Below, piece after piece: positions 1-7,982 of a DNA stretch of 64,000 bases. Each line of letters begins with the position of its first letter. Positions within the stretch are counted from its first letter, which is position 1. The DNA is from Bacteroidota bacterium (GTDB lineage: Bacteria; Bacteroidota; Bacteroidia; Chitinophagales; Chitinophagaceae). The notes under the pieces were generated by a model that worked only from the letters and a program-made list of their open reading frames with translations, did no database searches and had not been told where the DNA came from. The position numbers were made by a program, and so were the translations under genes. The stretch spans positions 186,001 through 250,000 of the forward strand of contig JAFDXJ010000050.1 of NCBI GenBank assembly GCA_018268015.1, read 5' to 3'.

Positions 1-1
1 T

Positions 2-973
2 TTTCCGGAAGTGCCTGCCGGCCATCCGGCCATGGGAGAGATGGTGATGAATTTTAGCGCTAATATGCTCGGCCTTGATAATGCGGCAACTCCCTTTGGT
101 TTGAAAGCTATGGAAAGTTTGCAAACACTCAACCCAAAAAAGGAGACAGCCAGTAATGCACAGATCATGTTCATGGTGTTGCATACTAGCGGCCTTACAT
201 TAATTCCTTTATCCATTATTACGTATCGCATTGCAGCGGGTTCTGTGGATGCGACATCTATTTTTATTCCCTGTGTAGCGGCTACGGTATGTGCTACACT
301 TGCATCAATCATTGTTGTTGGGCTTTTGCAAAGAATCAAATGGGATTTTGTTTTAAGTGCCTGGCTATTGGGAATCATTGTATGCGTGGGTGCATTGCTT
401 TATTATGTGAATGGTTTGAATGATGCAGCTAAAAATACATTCAGTAATATCACAGGAAACCTGGTATTGGTAGGCCTTGTAGCCGTTATCATTGCAGGTG
501 GCGCGCTAAAAAAGGTCTCTGTATTTGATGCATTTATTGAAGGGGCCAAAGATGGATGGGGAATTATTTTAAAAATTATTCCGTATTTGGTAGGCATGTT
601 AGTGGCTATTCGTGTTTTTCGAGATAGTGGCGCTTTAGCTTATCTGACCGGAGGAATTGCCCAATTGTTACATGCTGTAGGTGCGCCTACAGATTTTGTA
701 GATGCTTTACCGGTAGCTATTATGAAACCTTTTAGTGGTAGTGGGGCAAGAGGACTAATGATTGATACTATGATATCTCATGGACCGGATAGTTTTGTGG
801 GTAAATTGGCCTGCACTTTTCAGGGTTCCGCAGATACTACATTTTATATTATTGCTTTATATTTTGGTAGTGTCGGAATTCGTAAAGTCCGTTATGCCGT
901 TTGGGCCGGCATATTAGTGGATATCATTGGCGTTATCGCTGCTATCATCATTGGGTATATTTTTTTTAAATAA
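2..973 (+). CDS. SpmA/SpmB-type nucleoside-recognition (Gate) membrane protein, 5'-truncated
   Basis: The reading frame is open from the left edge, so the true start lies outside the window. A GTG at 11 is only an internal valine, because the residues before it (FPE) continue the family sequence. The visible start, around GHPAMGEMVMNFSANMLGL and NAATPFGLKAME, matches the C-terminal half of spore maturation protein A. The rest, with motifs such as KPFSGSGARG and FQGSADTTFYI, matches SpmB. Several hydrophobic segments alternate with these polar loops. In Bacteroidota the two proteins are commonly fused as here. The family is related to nucleoside-transporter gates, and its role in non-sporulating bacteria is not established. 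Identity is confident, function is not. Confidence 0.88.
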   Translation, partial: FPEVPAGHPAMGEMVMNFSANMLGLDNAATPFGLKAMESLQTLNPKKETASNAQIMFMVLHTSGLTLIPLSIITYRIAAGSVDATSIFIPCVAATVCATLASIIVVGLLQRIKWDFVLSAWLLGIIVCVGALLYYVNGLNDAAKNTFSNITGNLVLVGLVAVIIAGGALKKVSVFDAFIEGAKDGWGIILKIIPYLVGMLVAIRVFRDSGALAYLTGGIAQLLHAVGAPTDFVDALPVAIMKPFSGSGARGLMIDTMISHGPDSFVGKLACTFQGSADTTFYIIALYFGSVGIRKVRYAVWAGILVDIIGVIAAIIIGYIFFK

Positions 974-1217
974 AACGAATCTTCTATTTCGCCACAATTT
1001 TTCTGGGAAAGCATAAATATTTTGATACTCTTTATTGAAATGACTTATTTTTTTTACCAAAAAATCACTTGTAACTTTTGATTATGATGCGTGATAGGTC
1101 TTCTCGTAATTTAATAGGATGTTTCAATGTCAAATACGTGCAATTTTCTTTCAGTAAAAAAAGCTATTTTGCAAAGTGCATAGAATTTTATTTCAAATTC
1201 TTTTCAACCTTTAATGA

Positions 1218-2195
1218 ATGAAAACATCTTTCACCTGCATTTTATTTTTTGCCTTTATGGCCACACAAGTAAGCGCCCAACAAGCCGAAAAAAACGCTTA
1301 TAAAAATAGCGTGAGCCAATTACAACAATTTTATAATGCTGGAAATACAGATCGCATTTTTGATTTATTTGACAGTGCAATGCAAAAAGCGCTGCCTTTG
1401 GATAAAACAAAAGAATTTTTCGAAGGCTTATTAACCCAGGCCGGGAAACTTTTGACGGCTGAATTTGTAGATTATGTAAATGGCTCTTATGGGTCGTATA
1501 AAACGACTTTTGAAAAGGGTATTTACAGCCTGAATATTTCGCTGGATAATGAAGAAAAAATAAATGGATTATATATCAATCCTTTTGAAGAAACCATACC
1601 TGCCATGCAGCGAAATAAAACTCAACTTTCCCTGCCTTTTAAGGGGCTTTGGTATGTCGTGTGGGGCGGTGACACCAAAGAATTGAATTATCATGTAAAA
1701 AACCGTGCACAGAAGAATGCATTTGATATCATCCAGGTTGATTCATCCGGTAAGTCCTATCGGACAGATGGAAAAACAAATGAAGATTATTATGCTTTTG
1801 GCAAAGAAATTATTGCACCCTGTAATGGTAAAGTAGTACAGGTTGTAAATGGGGTAAAAGATAATATCCCGGGTGAAATGAATATTTATGATGTAGGCGG
1901 TAATACGGTAATTATTCAAACGGATAATGATGAATACCTTGTTTTCTGCCATTTTAAACACCATTCCATAGTTGTAAAAGAAGGGCAGGAAGTACGGCAG
2001 GGCGAGCTGCTGGGGCTTTGTGGCAACACTGGGAATTCTTCAGAACCGCATTTGCATTTTCATATTCAAAATGTTGAAAACATGAATAAGGCTACGGGTA
2101 TCAAATGTTTTTTTGAAAACATTATGGTGAATGGACAAGTCAAATCGGATTATTCACCTATCCAAAATGATAAGATTGAAAATATACCCAATTGA
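1218..2195 (+). CDS. Secreted M23-family metallopeptidase with N-terminal DUF3887-like domain
   Basis: A signal peptide (about residues 1-20, ending VSA/QQ) points to export. Residues about 25-120 resemble the NTF2-like DUF3887 domain that often precedes M23 peptidases in Bacteroidota. The C-terminal part is a LytM/peptidase M23 fold: an FDI segment supplies the probable zinc Asp, FGKEIIAPCNGKV starts the beta core, and HLHFH at about 278-282 holds the HxH motif. The His usually preceding the Asp is probably the one in YHVKN. Known members cleave peptide bridges in peptidoglycan, so a cell-wall or envelope role is inferred. It stands alone, with 244 bp upstream, and converges on umuC with an 11-bp gap. 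Confidence 0.85.
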   Translation: MKTSFTCILFFAFMATQVSAQQAEKNAYKNSVSQLQQFYNAGNTDRIFDLFDSAMQKALPLDKTKEFFEGLLTQAGKLLTAEFVDYVNGSYGSYKTTFEKGIYSLNISLDNEEKINGLYINPFEETIPAMQRNKTQLSLPFKGLWYVVWGGDTKELNYHVKNRAQKNAFDIIQVDSSGKSYRTDGKTNEDYYAFGKEIIAPCNGKVVQVVNGVKDNIPGEMNIYDVGGNTVIIQTDNDEYLVFCHFKHHSIVVKEGQEVRQGELLGLCGNTGNSSEPHLHFHIQNVENMNKATGIKCFFENIMVNGQVKSDYSPIQNDKIENIPN

Positions 2196-2206
2196 TTTTT
2201 CATTCA

Positions 2207-3487
2207 TTAACGGGTAAATGGCAATTCTTCCCACCTGGTTGTATATCTTGGTGAACGTAGTTCCTGTCGCATTTTCCAATGTTTGTGCAAACCAGCCGAT
2301 GCATATTTTATCATATCATTCCGCATACTAAAATTGATATTGTCAATGGCTTCCATCAGTTGTTTTTGGGCAGGAACAGGAGGAAGGAAAAGATTGGCCT
2401 GAATAGAATTGTCTGGTACAATGCCGCTTAGCAATACACCGGCTTTTAGATAGCGGGTTGAAGGCCGGTGCAATTCCTCCGCTAGTTGTACTGCATGGTG
2501 AATGAGCTCCGGTGTGGAAGCGCTCGGCTGTGGTAATTGACGGCTGCGGTAATAAGAAGCAGGATTGTATTCATACTCTGTGTTTACATAAGCATTGGTC
2601 ATCACAAACACTTCAATTATTGTAGCTGCACTACGTTGACGGCGCAATTTTTCCGCTGCTCTTGTAATATAAGTAGCCACGGCTTCCCTGATCTCTTTAA
2701 TATCCGAAACAGGCCGCCCAAACATGCGGGTGGTAGCAATGCGTTTTTTCTTTTCCAATGGATTTTTCAGGTAAATGCAGGATTGCCCGTTTAATTCTGC
2801 AAGTAACCGGACACCTACTATGCCACCTAAATTTTTACGCGCCCACTCCGGCGGCATGCGGCTGAGTTCTGCGGCATTTTCTAATCCGAATACGGCATGC
2901 AGTTTCAGTGCATAGCGCCGGCCAATACCCCAGATACTTTCAATTCCCGTTGCCTGCAATACACTATGAATTTTTTCCGGAGTATCCAAAACCATGATGC
3001 CGGCTGTGCTTACTTTATTTTTTTTGGAAAAATGATTGGCCACTTTACTCAGCACTTTTGTCGGCGCCACACCCACAGAAACCATAATACCTGTCCACAT
3101 TTCCACGGTTTCTTTCAGGCGTTCCGCCATTTTCTGTAAATCTTTTTCCGGCACCTGATGCAGGTCAATAAAGGCCTCATCTACGGAATAAACTTCTACA
3201 TTTTCTTTGCCTGCCACCTGTGACAGGGTAGCCATGATGCGTGCACTGAGATCGCCATACAAATTATAATTGCTGGAAAAAACAGATACCTTATTTTTCT
3301 CAATCAGCTCTTTATTTTGATAATAAGGTACAGCCATATCAATACCCAATAGTTTTGCCTCATCTGTTCGTGAGATGATGCATCCATCATTATTACTCAG
3401 CACAACGACCGGTTTTTTAGAAATGTCCGGGCGAAAGAGGCGTTCACAGCCGCAATAAAAACTATTACAATCCACTATTGCATACAT
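2207..3487 (-). CDS. umuC: Y-family DNA polymerase, UmuC (Pol V catalytic subunit) type
   Basis: This is a translesion polymerase of the UmuC subfamily, about 426 residues, similar in length to E. coli UmuC (422). It starts MYAIVDCNSFY with catalytic Asp6. The second acidic pair is in SVDEAFIDL (Asp103, Glu104). VWGIGRR marks the helix-hairpin-helix region. Near the C-terminus QANLF matches the beta-clamp-binding consensus, and SPRYTTRW is a UmuC C-terminal signature. I chose the ATG at 3487 because the longer frame to 3547 would add 20 Lys-rich residues overlapping the upstream gene. With this start the gap to that gene is 16 bp, so they are probably co-transcribed. All catalytic residues are present. 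Confidence 0.95.
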   Translation of the reverse strand: MYAIVDCNSFYCGCERLFRPDISKKPVVVLSNNDGCIISRTDEAKLLGIDMAVPYYQNKELIEKNKVSVFSSNYNLYGDLSARIMATLSQVAGKENVEVYSVDEAFIDLHQVPEKDLQKMAERLKETVEMWTGIMVSVGVAPTKVLSKVANHFSKKNKVSTAGIMVLDTPEKIHSVLQATGIESIWGIGRRYALKLHAVFGLENAAELSRMPPEWARKNLGGIVGVRLLAELNGQSCIYLKNPLEKKKRIATTRMFGRPVSDIKEIREAVATYITRAAEKLRRQRSAATIIEVFVMTNAYVNTEYEYNPASYYRSRQLPQPSASTPELIHHAVQLAEELHRPSTRYLKAGVLLSGIVPDNSIQANLFLPPVPAQKQLMEAIDNINFSMRNDMIKYASAGLHKHWKMRQELRSPRYTTRWEELPFTR

Positions 3488-3503
3488 GCTATCTTTTTTA
3501 TGG

Positions 3504-4124
3504 TTAAAATAATTTTTCCTGGACACCGGATATTTTTTTTTGTTCAAAAGGAAATGTGGCTACAACCTTCCATGCGTCACCGTTTTCACGCCTTTTTAAT
3601 AAACATAACTGATCCGCTATAAAGCGTCCACTGAATGATTGATGATTAAAATGCAGCCAGGCTTTTTCGTACTGCCCCGGTAATAATTTTTGTGCAATCA
3701 TTACCGTCGGTTCTGTAATAAACCAGGGTTTGGTATCTTCATTGATGTAAAATAATTGTCTCATTTTGCGTAATGCCTGTATCGTATGCAGAATAGGTAC
3801 TTTTCCCAGTACGTGAATGAATATGGAATGTGTAGGCAGGCTACCAAAACCCTGTAGATCCAGGATAAAAGAGGGCAGGTCTCCTGCGATGGTATTGATA
3901 CGCGGAAGCAGGCGAGGCTCCATGAATTCATATTGATTAAATTTCACCAGGGTGAGTTGGGTGCGTGTGGCTCCCTGCGCCGGGCCATATTTTTTAAAAA
4001 AATCTTTTTTTATGGAATGAATTTCCTCCAGTAAAGCAGGCGGCAATTTCAGTACAAGCATATAGGCTGCAGGCGTTGCCTGAAAGCCGGCACGCCGGGT
4101 AGCCAGTGCAAGATCTTTTTTCAT
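3504..4124 (-). CDS. 2H-phosphoesterase/2'-5' RNA ligase-fold protein with degenerate HxT motifs
   Basis: A 206-residue protein with the layout of 2'-5' RNA ligase/cyclic phosphodiesterase (2H) proteins: a LVLKLPPALLEEI first strand and helix, then a motif at TRTQLTLVKF, and a second at FITEPTVMIAQ followed by the typical C-terminal LCLLKRR strand. The family uses two HxT/S motifs. Here the first reads QLT (Gln56 replaces His) and the second reads TVM (Thr140 and Met142 replace His and Thr). I checked these codons in the nucleotide sequence. Phosphodiesterase or ligase activity is therefore unlikely, and a binding role is more plausible. It is the first gene of a two-gene unit with umuC. Fold assignment is by motif reading only. 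Confidence 0.7.
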   Translation of the reverse strand: MKKDLALATRRAGFQATPAAYMLVLKLPPALLEEIHSIKKDFFKKYGPAQGATRTQLTLVKFNQYEFMEPRLLPRINTIAGDLPSFILDLQGFGSLPTHSIFIHVLGKVPILHTIQALRKMRQLFYINEDTKPWFITEPTVMIAQKLLPGQYEKAWLHFNHQSFSGRFIADQLCLLKRRENGDAWKVVATFPFEQKKISGVQEKLF

Positions 4125-4149
4125 GATATTTTATTTTTTAAACCAAAAT

Positions 4150-4192
4150 ATTTAGTGTAAAATTGCTAAATAATTTAGTTATTTGCAAATAA
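4150..4192. promoter_or_regulatory. Palindrome cluster between the divergent umuC and umuD units (candidate operator)
   Basis: The 103-bp gap between the two divergent units contains ATTTAG (4150-4155), CTAAAT (4166-4171) and ATTTAG (4173-4178). The last two form an inverted repeat around one central base. Directly after comes the perfect 14-bp palindrome TTATTTGCAAATAA (4179-4192). A site in this position could control both directions. The E. coli LexA-box pattern CTGT-N8-ACAG is absent. The region is AT-rich, so some symmetry is expected by chance, but a 14-bp perfect palindrome beside a second inverted repeat is notable. The regulator is unknown. Confidence 0.45.
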
Positions 4193-4227
4193 AACTATAG
4201 ATCATTCATCTCTTTAAAATCATTTTT

Positions 4228-4716
4228 ATGCAGGAAGAAAATATGTATGGTGCCGCATATAAAGGCACCAAAGAATTTACCCAGTGGGAGGTACACAGCG
4301 CAAATGCCACAGGTTTTGGCGCTGCGGCCGATGACTATATGGATCGGGGGATAGACCTGAATGAACAACTCATCATGAATAAGCCTGCTACGTTTTTTTT
4401 TCGTATGAACAGTGATGCCATGATTGGTGCGGGTATTCAAAGCGGTGATGTACTCATTGTGGATCGGAGCCTGAAAGCAACCGATGAAAAAATAATTGTC
4501 GCGGCACTTAATGGAGAGCTTGTGGTACGGCGTTTTCGCCGATCAGCCGGACACCTGAACCTTGTAGCAGAAAATAAACGTTATGCCGATATACAGTTAT
4601 TTGAATATAGCGAATACAAGGCCTGGGGCGTAGTGACCTGTGTCATTCATATTCTTGAAAAATCCTTGCAGGTGCATGGTAATAGGCCTGCACAAAAGGT
4701 TTTGTATGGAAGCTGA
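4228..4716 (+). CDS. umuD: UmuD-like S24-family protein lacking the Ser/Lys catalytic dyad
   Basis: The 162-residue protein aligns along its length with E. coli UmuD: GIDLNEQLI matches RIDLNQLLI, GIQSGDVLIVDRS matches GISDGDLLIVDSA, and WGVVTCVIHIL matches the C-terminal strand. Where UmuD has catalytic Ser60 in GDSMI, this protein has Ala64 (NSDAMI, codon gcc at 4417-4419). Where UmuD has Lys97 in FTVKK, it has Arg101 (LVVRR, codon cgg at 4528-4530). The region matching the Cys24-Gly25 cleavage site reads Thr28-Gly29. Self-cleavage should be impossible by the known mechanism. ATG 4243 is an alternative start with an AGGA stretch upstream. It is followed after 2 bp by the radical SAM gene. 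Confidence 0.88.
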   Translation: MQEENMYGAAYKGTKEFTQWEVHSANATGFGAAADDYMDRGIDLNEQLIMNKPATFFFRMNSDAMIGAGIQSGDVLIVDRSLKATDEKIIVAALNGELVVRRFRRSAGHLNLVAENKRYADIQLFEYSEYKAWGVVTCVIHILEKSLQVHGNRPAQKVLYGS

Positions 4717-4718
4717 AA

Positions 4719-5849
4719 ATGAATTTTAAAATAATCGATATGGAAAATACATCGCGACATCCCAATGCAAAGCCTTTGCCGGAGAAAAAAAAAGAAACGG
4801 ATCATTATATCGAAGGGAGAGGAGCTCAGTTAAATACAAAAAACCGTTTTTTAATACATGAATCTACCAGGGAAAATGTGGAAGCCATAGACGAGTGGGA
4901 ATTGTCTGATATTCATACAAAATATATAGAACAGGAAGCAAAAAGTATCGTCAACAAAGTAGATAGCCCGGATGTAGGCATGTTTTACAGTATGAACCCT
5001 TACCAGGGTTGTGAACATGGGTGCATTTATTGTTATGCAAGGAATGCCCATGAATATTGGGGATACAGCGCCGGGATAGATTTTGAGAGCAAAATAATTG
5101 TCAAAAAAAATGCCCCGAAACTGCTGCGGAAATTTTTAATGCACCCAAAATGGGCATGTGTGCCTATATCCATCAGTGGAAACACAGATTGTTATCAACC
5201 GGCTGAAAGAAAATATCAACTCACCCGGCAATTGTTGGAAGTATGCTTGGAATTTAATCAGCCCGTTGGACTGATTACTAAAAATGCCTGTATGATTCGG
5301 GATAAAGATATTTTTAAAAAACTTGCTGCAAAAAACCTGGTCAGTATATTGGTGTCCATCACATCTTTCAATGAAGATTTAAGAAGGGCCATGGAACCAC
5401 GCACCACTACTGCCAGGCAACGTTTGCGTATCATACAAGAGCTCAGTGCTGCAGGCGTAAGAATGGGTGTAATGCTTGGCCCGATGATTCCCGGTTTAAA
5501 TGACCACGAAATGCAAAGTATCATGAAAAAGGCGAGTGAAGCAGGCGCTGTTTTTTCTGCTTATACTTTTATAAGGTTAAATGGAGCCGTTAAAAATTTG
5601 TTTCATGACTGGCTCTATAAAAATTTCCCTCAACGTGCAGATAAAGTGTGGCATTCAATAGAACATGGACATGGAGGCAGGGTAAATGACAATCGCTGGA
5701 AAATAAGGATGCGCGGAGAAGGCCCTGAAGCAGAAATGGTACGACAACAATTTTTGAAATATAATAAATTATATGGCCTTAATGCGGAACGTTGGGGATT
5801 AGATACCCATTTATTTAAAAAGCCTTTTCAACAGGGTGAATTATTTTAA
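4719..5849 (+). CDS. PA0069-family radical SAM protein (COG1533, SplB-like)
   Basis: A 376-residue radical SAM enzyme. The 4Fe-4S/SAM motif is CEHGCIYC (CX3CX2C) at about residues 97-104, preceded by MNPYQGC and followed by YARNAHEYWGY, the signature of the PA0069 family. ISISGNTDCYQPAE and GVMLGPMIPGLND fit later strands of the partial TIM barrel. The wider COG1533 group includes spore photoproduct lyase, a DNA repair enzyme, but the substrate of PA0069 proteins is not known to me. The start is 2 bp after the umuD-like stop, so the two are almost certainly translated from one mRNA. This suggests a DNA-damage-related role, which is inference. An internal ATG at 4740 is a possible alternative start. 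Confidence 0.9.
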   Translation: MNFKIIDMENTSRHPNAKPLPEKKKETDHYIEGRGAQLNTKNRFLIHESTRENVEAIDEWELSDIHTKYIEQEAKSIVNKVDSPDVGMFYSMNPYQGCEHGCIYCYARNAHEYWGYSAGIDFESKIIVKKNAPKLLRKFLMHPKWACVPISISGNTDCYQPAERKYQLTRQLLEVCLEFNQPVGLITKNACMIRDKDIFKKLAAKNLVSILVSITSFNEDLRRAMEPRTTTARQRLRIIQELSAAGVRMGVMLGPMIPGLNDHEMQSIMKKASEAGAVFSAYTFIRLNGAVKNLFHDWLYKNFPQRADKVWHSIEHGHGGRVNDNRWKIRMRGEGPEAEMVRQQFLKYNKLYGLNAERWGLDTHLFKKPFQQGELF

Positions 5850-6799
5850 GATGGCCAATGATCTATGATTTTTTTTACTACTGCTGCACTTCCGAATGCT
5901 AATGTATAGCCACTTCCGCCATGACCGTAATTATGAATAATATTTGTTCCCGGCTCATGCTCTACGCGCACTTGATGTCGATAGGGCCTTAACCCCGCCC
6001 AGCCACCCAGGAATTGCTGCTTTTGAAGTGCAGGAAAAACGTTGAATGCTTTTTTTAACATCTCTTCCAATACATTCTCCTCTGTTTTTTGGGAGAAAAT
6101 ATTTTCTTCATAAGTACCGCCAATGATGATTGCATCCCTTCTTGGAACTATGTATAATGGTTTTTCATTATCAAGAAAAATATCCGTTTCATTATTAGGA
6201 GTTAACAAAGCAACCTGACCTTTGACAGGAATCAATTGCGAATCATGACAAAGCACCCTGCTTTGCAAACCTGTACAGTTAACCACAATTTTTGCTTTTG
6301 CAGAAAGTTCTTGAAGGCTGTTTATTCTTCTTCTTTCAAATAATACTCCTTTTTTTATCAATTGATCTTTAAGCCAGGGAAGAAAAACCTGAGTCTCTAT
6401 TAAAGGTACCATCACTTCATAACTATAAGTATGCTCACCAAAGCGATGATTATCTTTTATTATTTTAGGGTATATGCCTTCGGGCAAAAAAAATTGCCAG
6501 TCATGTTTTGCATCTTCAACATTTTCATACTCCACTTTAATGAGTTTTCTCATGCTAATTCCGGAATGTAGATTGAAAGAAAGTTTTTGATATTCCCAAT
6601 AACTTTCAATACACCAGGGAATACATTCTTTTTGATGACTGATATGATAAGGAAACCAAAAAGCAGCGGCCTTATCGGATGTTGTATTTGGTGAATAGGA
6701 TGAAGATATAATACTTACTTTATACCCTGCATTGACCAAATATGTAGCTACAGATAATCCACTAATGCCTGATCCTGCAATAAAAATATCTTCGCTCAT
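5846..6799 (-). CDS. FAD-dependent D-amino-acid-oxidase-family oxidoreductase
   Basis: The N-terminal dinucleotide-binding motif GSGISGLSVATYL at about residues 9-21 binds FAD. AAAFWFPY matches the AAG-W-PY motif of D-amino-acid oxidases, WAGLRPYRHQVRVE matches the region with the substrate-carboxylate Arg, and NYGHGGSGYT near the C-terminus is the DAO signature. Length 317 is close to the eukaryotic enzyme (about 345). Family enzymes oxidise D-amino acids, glycine or related amines to imino acids with release of hydrogen peroxide. The substrate here cannot be read from sequence. It converges on the radical SAM gene with a 4-bp overlap and is divergent from the Rieske oxygenase. The palindrome ATTCAATTGAAT (6805-6816) lies just before its start. 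Confidence 0.87.
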   Translation of the reverse strand: MSEDIFIAGSGISGLSVATYLVNAGYKVSIISSSYSPNTTSDKAAAFWFPYHISHQKECIPWCIESYWEYQKLSFNLHSGISMRKLIKVEYENVEDAKHDWQFFLPEGIYPKIIKDNHRFGEHTYSYEVMVPLIETQVFLPWLKDQLIKKGVLFERRRINSLQELSAKAKIVVNCTGLQSRVLCHDSQLIPVKGQVALLTPNNETDIFLDNEKPLYIVPRRDAIIIGGTYEENIFSQKTEENVLEEMLKKAFNVFPALQKQQFLGGWAGLRPYRHQVRVEHEPGTNIIHNYGHGGSGYTLAFGSAAVVKKIIDHWPS

Positions 6800-6902
6800 T
6801 ACAAATTCAATTGAATAGATAAAATTAAGATGAGTTATTATCTAGTATAGATTTTTTTTAAAACTGCCATCGTTTCAATATCTTAGCCAAAATTTTATCC
6901 GT

Positions 6903-7982
6903 ATGAGCCGCTTATTTGTGGACCCTGATATTGCCAAAGCGCATACCATTCATACTGATTTTTACACATCTCCTATTTATTATGAACAGGCAAAAGAGCG
7001 GATTTTTGCCAATTGCTGGCAATACGCCGGATGTACAGATCAGGTTTCCACACCTGGTGCATTCCCTTTTTCATTATTACCCGGGTTGTTAAATGAGCCA
7101 TTAGTAATCACAAAAGATGAGAAAGATACTTACAAATGCTTAAGTAATGTATGTACCCATCGCGGTAATTTATTGGTGAATGAACCATGCTCAATCAACA
7201 GGATGCGTTGTAAATATCATGGCCGGATTTTTTCTTTAGATGGGAAATTTATTTCAATGCCTGAATTTAAAGAAGTTGAAAATTTTCCAACGGAAGCAGA
7301 TAACCTGCATGAATTACCGCTATTTCATTGGGGAAAATTATTATTCACATCCCTGCATCCAAAATTTAAGGCAAAAGATTTTTTTGATGATATGATTGAA
7401 AGAATTAAATGGATGCCTTTACATCAATTAACTTACAGGCCAGAGTATTCAAAAGATTATCATGTAAAAGCCAACTGGGCGCTTTATTGTGAAAATTATC
7501 TTGAAGGTTTTCATATTCCATTTGTGCATGCAGGATTAAATGCTGCATTGGACTTTAGTGCATATTCTACAGAAATATCATTCTTTTCCAGCCTGCAATT
7601 AGGTATTGCTAAAGCCGGGGAGCACTGCTTTGAATTACCGGAATACTCGGTTGATTATGGGAAAAATATAGCTGCTTATTATTTTTGGGTTTTTCCCAAT
7701 ATGATGTTTAACTTTTATCCTTGGGGATTATCATTAAATATTGTCAATCCCGTAGGGATCAGTGAATCAAAAGTTTCATTCCTCACCTTTGTCTTTGATG
7801 AATCAAAATTGGGCCAGGGAGCAGGGAGTAGCCTGGATACTGTAGAAATGGAAGATGAATATATCGTAGAAAGAGTGCAGGAAGGTATTCGTTCAAGGTT
7901 TTATACTAAAGGAAGATATTCCGTGAAGCATGAAAAAGGAACGCATCATTTTCATACTTTACTTTCCAGTTTTATGCAGTAA
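6903..7982 (+). CDS. Rieske non-heme iron oxygenase, alpha subunit
   Basis: A 359-residue oxygenase. The Rieske 2Fe-2S centre is formed by CTHRG and CKYHG (CxH...CxxH, about residues 82-104). The mononuclear iron site is NWALYCENYLEGFHIPFVH, giving two His ligands. A further acidic ligand is expected in the C-terminal third. The layout is most like the choline monooxygenase/glycine-betaine demethylase (GbcA) branch rather than the naphthalene dioxygenase branch, so a quaternary amine or carnitine-like substrate is possible but unproven. No reductase or ferredoxin gene is adjacent, so electrons must come from elsewhere. The 3' end overlaps hisS, on the other strand, by 11 bp. Confidence 0.88.
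   Translation: MSRLFVDPDIAKAHTIHTDFYTSPIYYEQAKERIFANCWQYAGCTDQVSTPGAFPFSLLPGLLNEPLVITKDEKDTYKCLSNVCTHRGNLLVNEPCSINRMRCKYHGRIFSLDGKFISMPEFKEVENFPTEADNLHELPLFHWGKLLFTSLHPKFKAKDFFDDMIERIKWMPLHQLTYRPEYSKDYHVKANWALYCENYLEGFHIPFVHAGLNAALDFSAYSTEISFFSSLQLGIAKAGEHCFELPEYSVDYGKNIAAYYFWVFPNMMFNFYPWGLSLNIVNPVGISESKVSFLTFVFDESKLGQGAGSSLDTVEMEDEYIVERVQEGIRSRFYTKGRYSVKHEKGTHHFHTLLSSFMQ

Noticed and set aside
3488-3547. Longer UmuC N-terminus starting at 3547
   Set aside because: The extra residues are Lys/Asn-rich, unlike any Y-family polymerase, and would overlap the upstream 2H gene by 44 bp.
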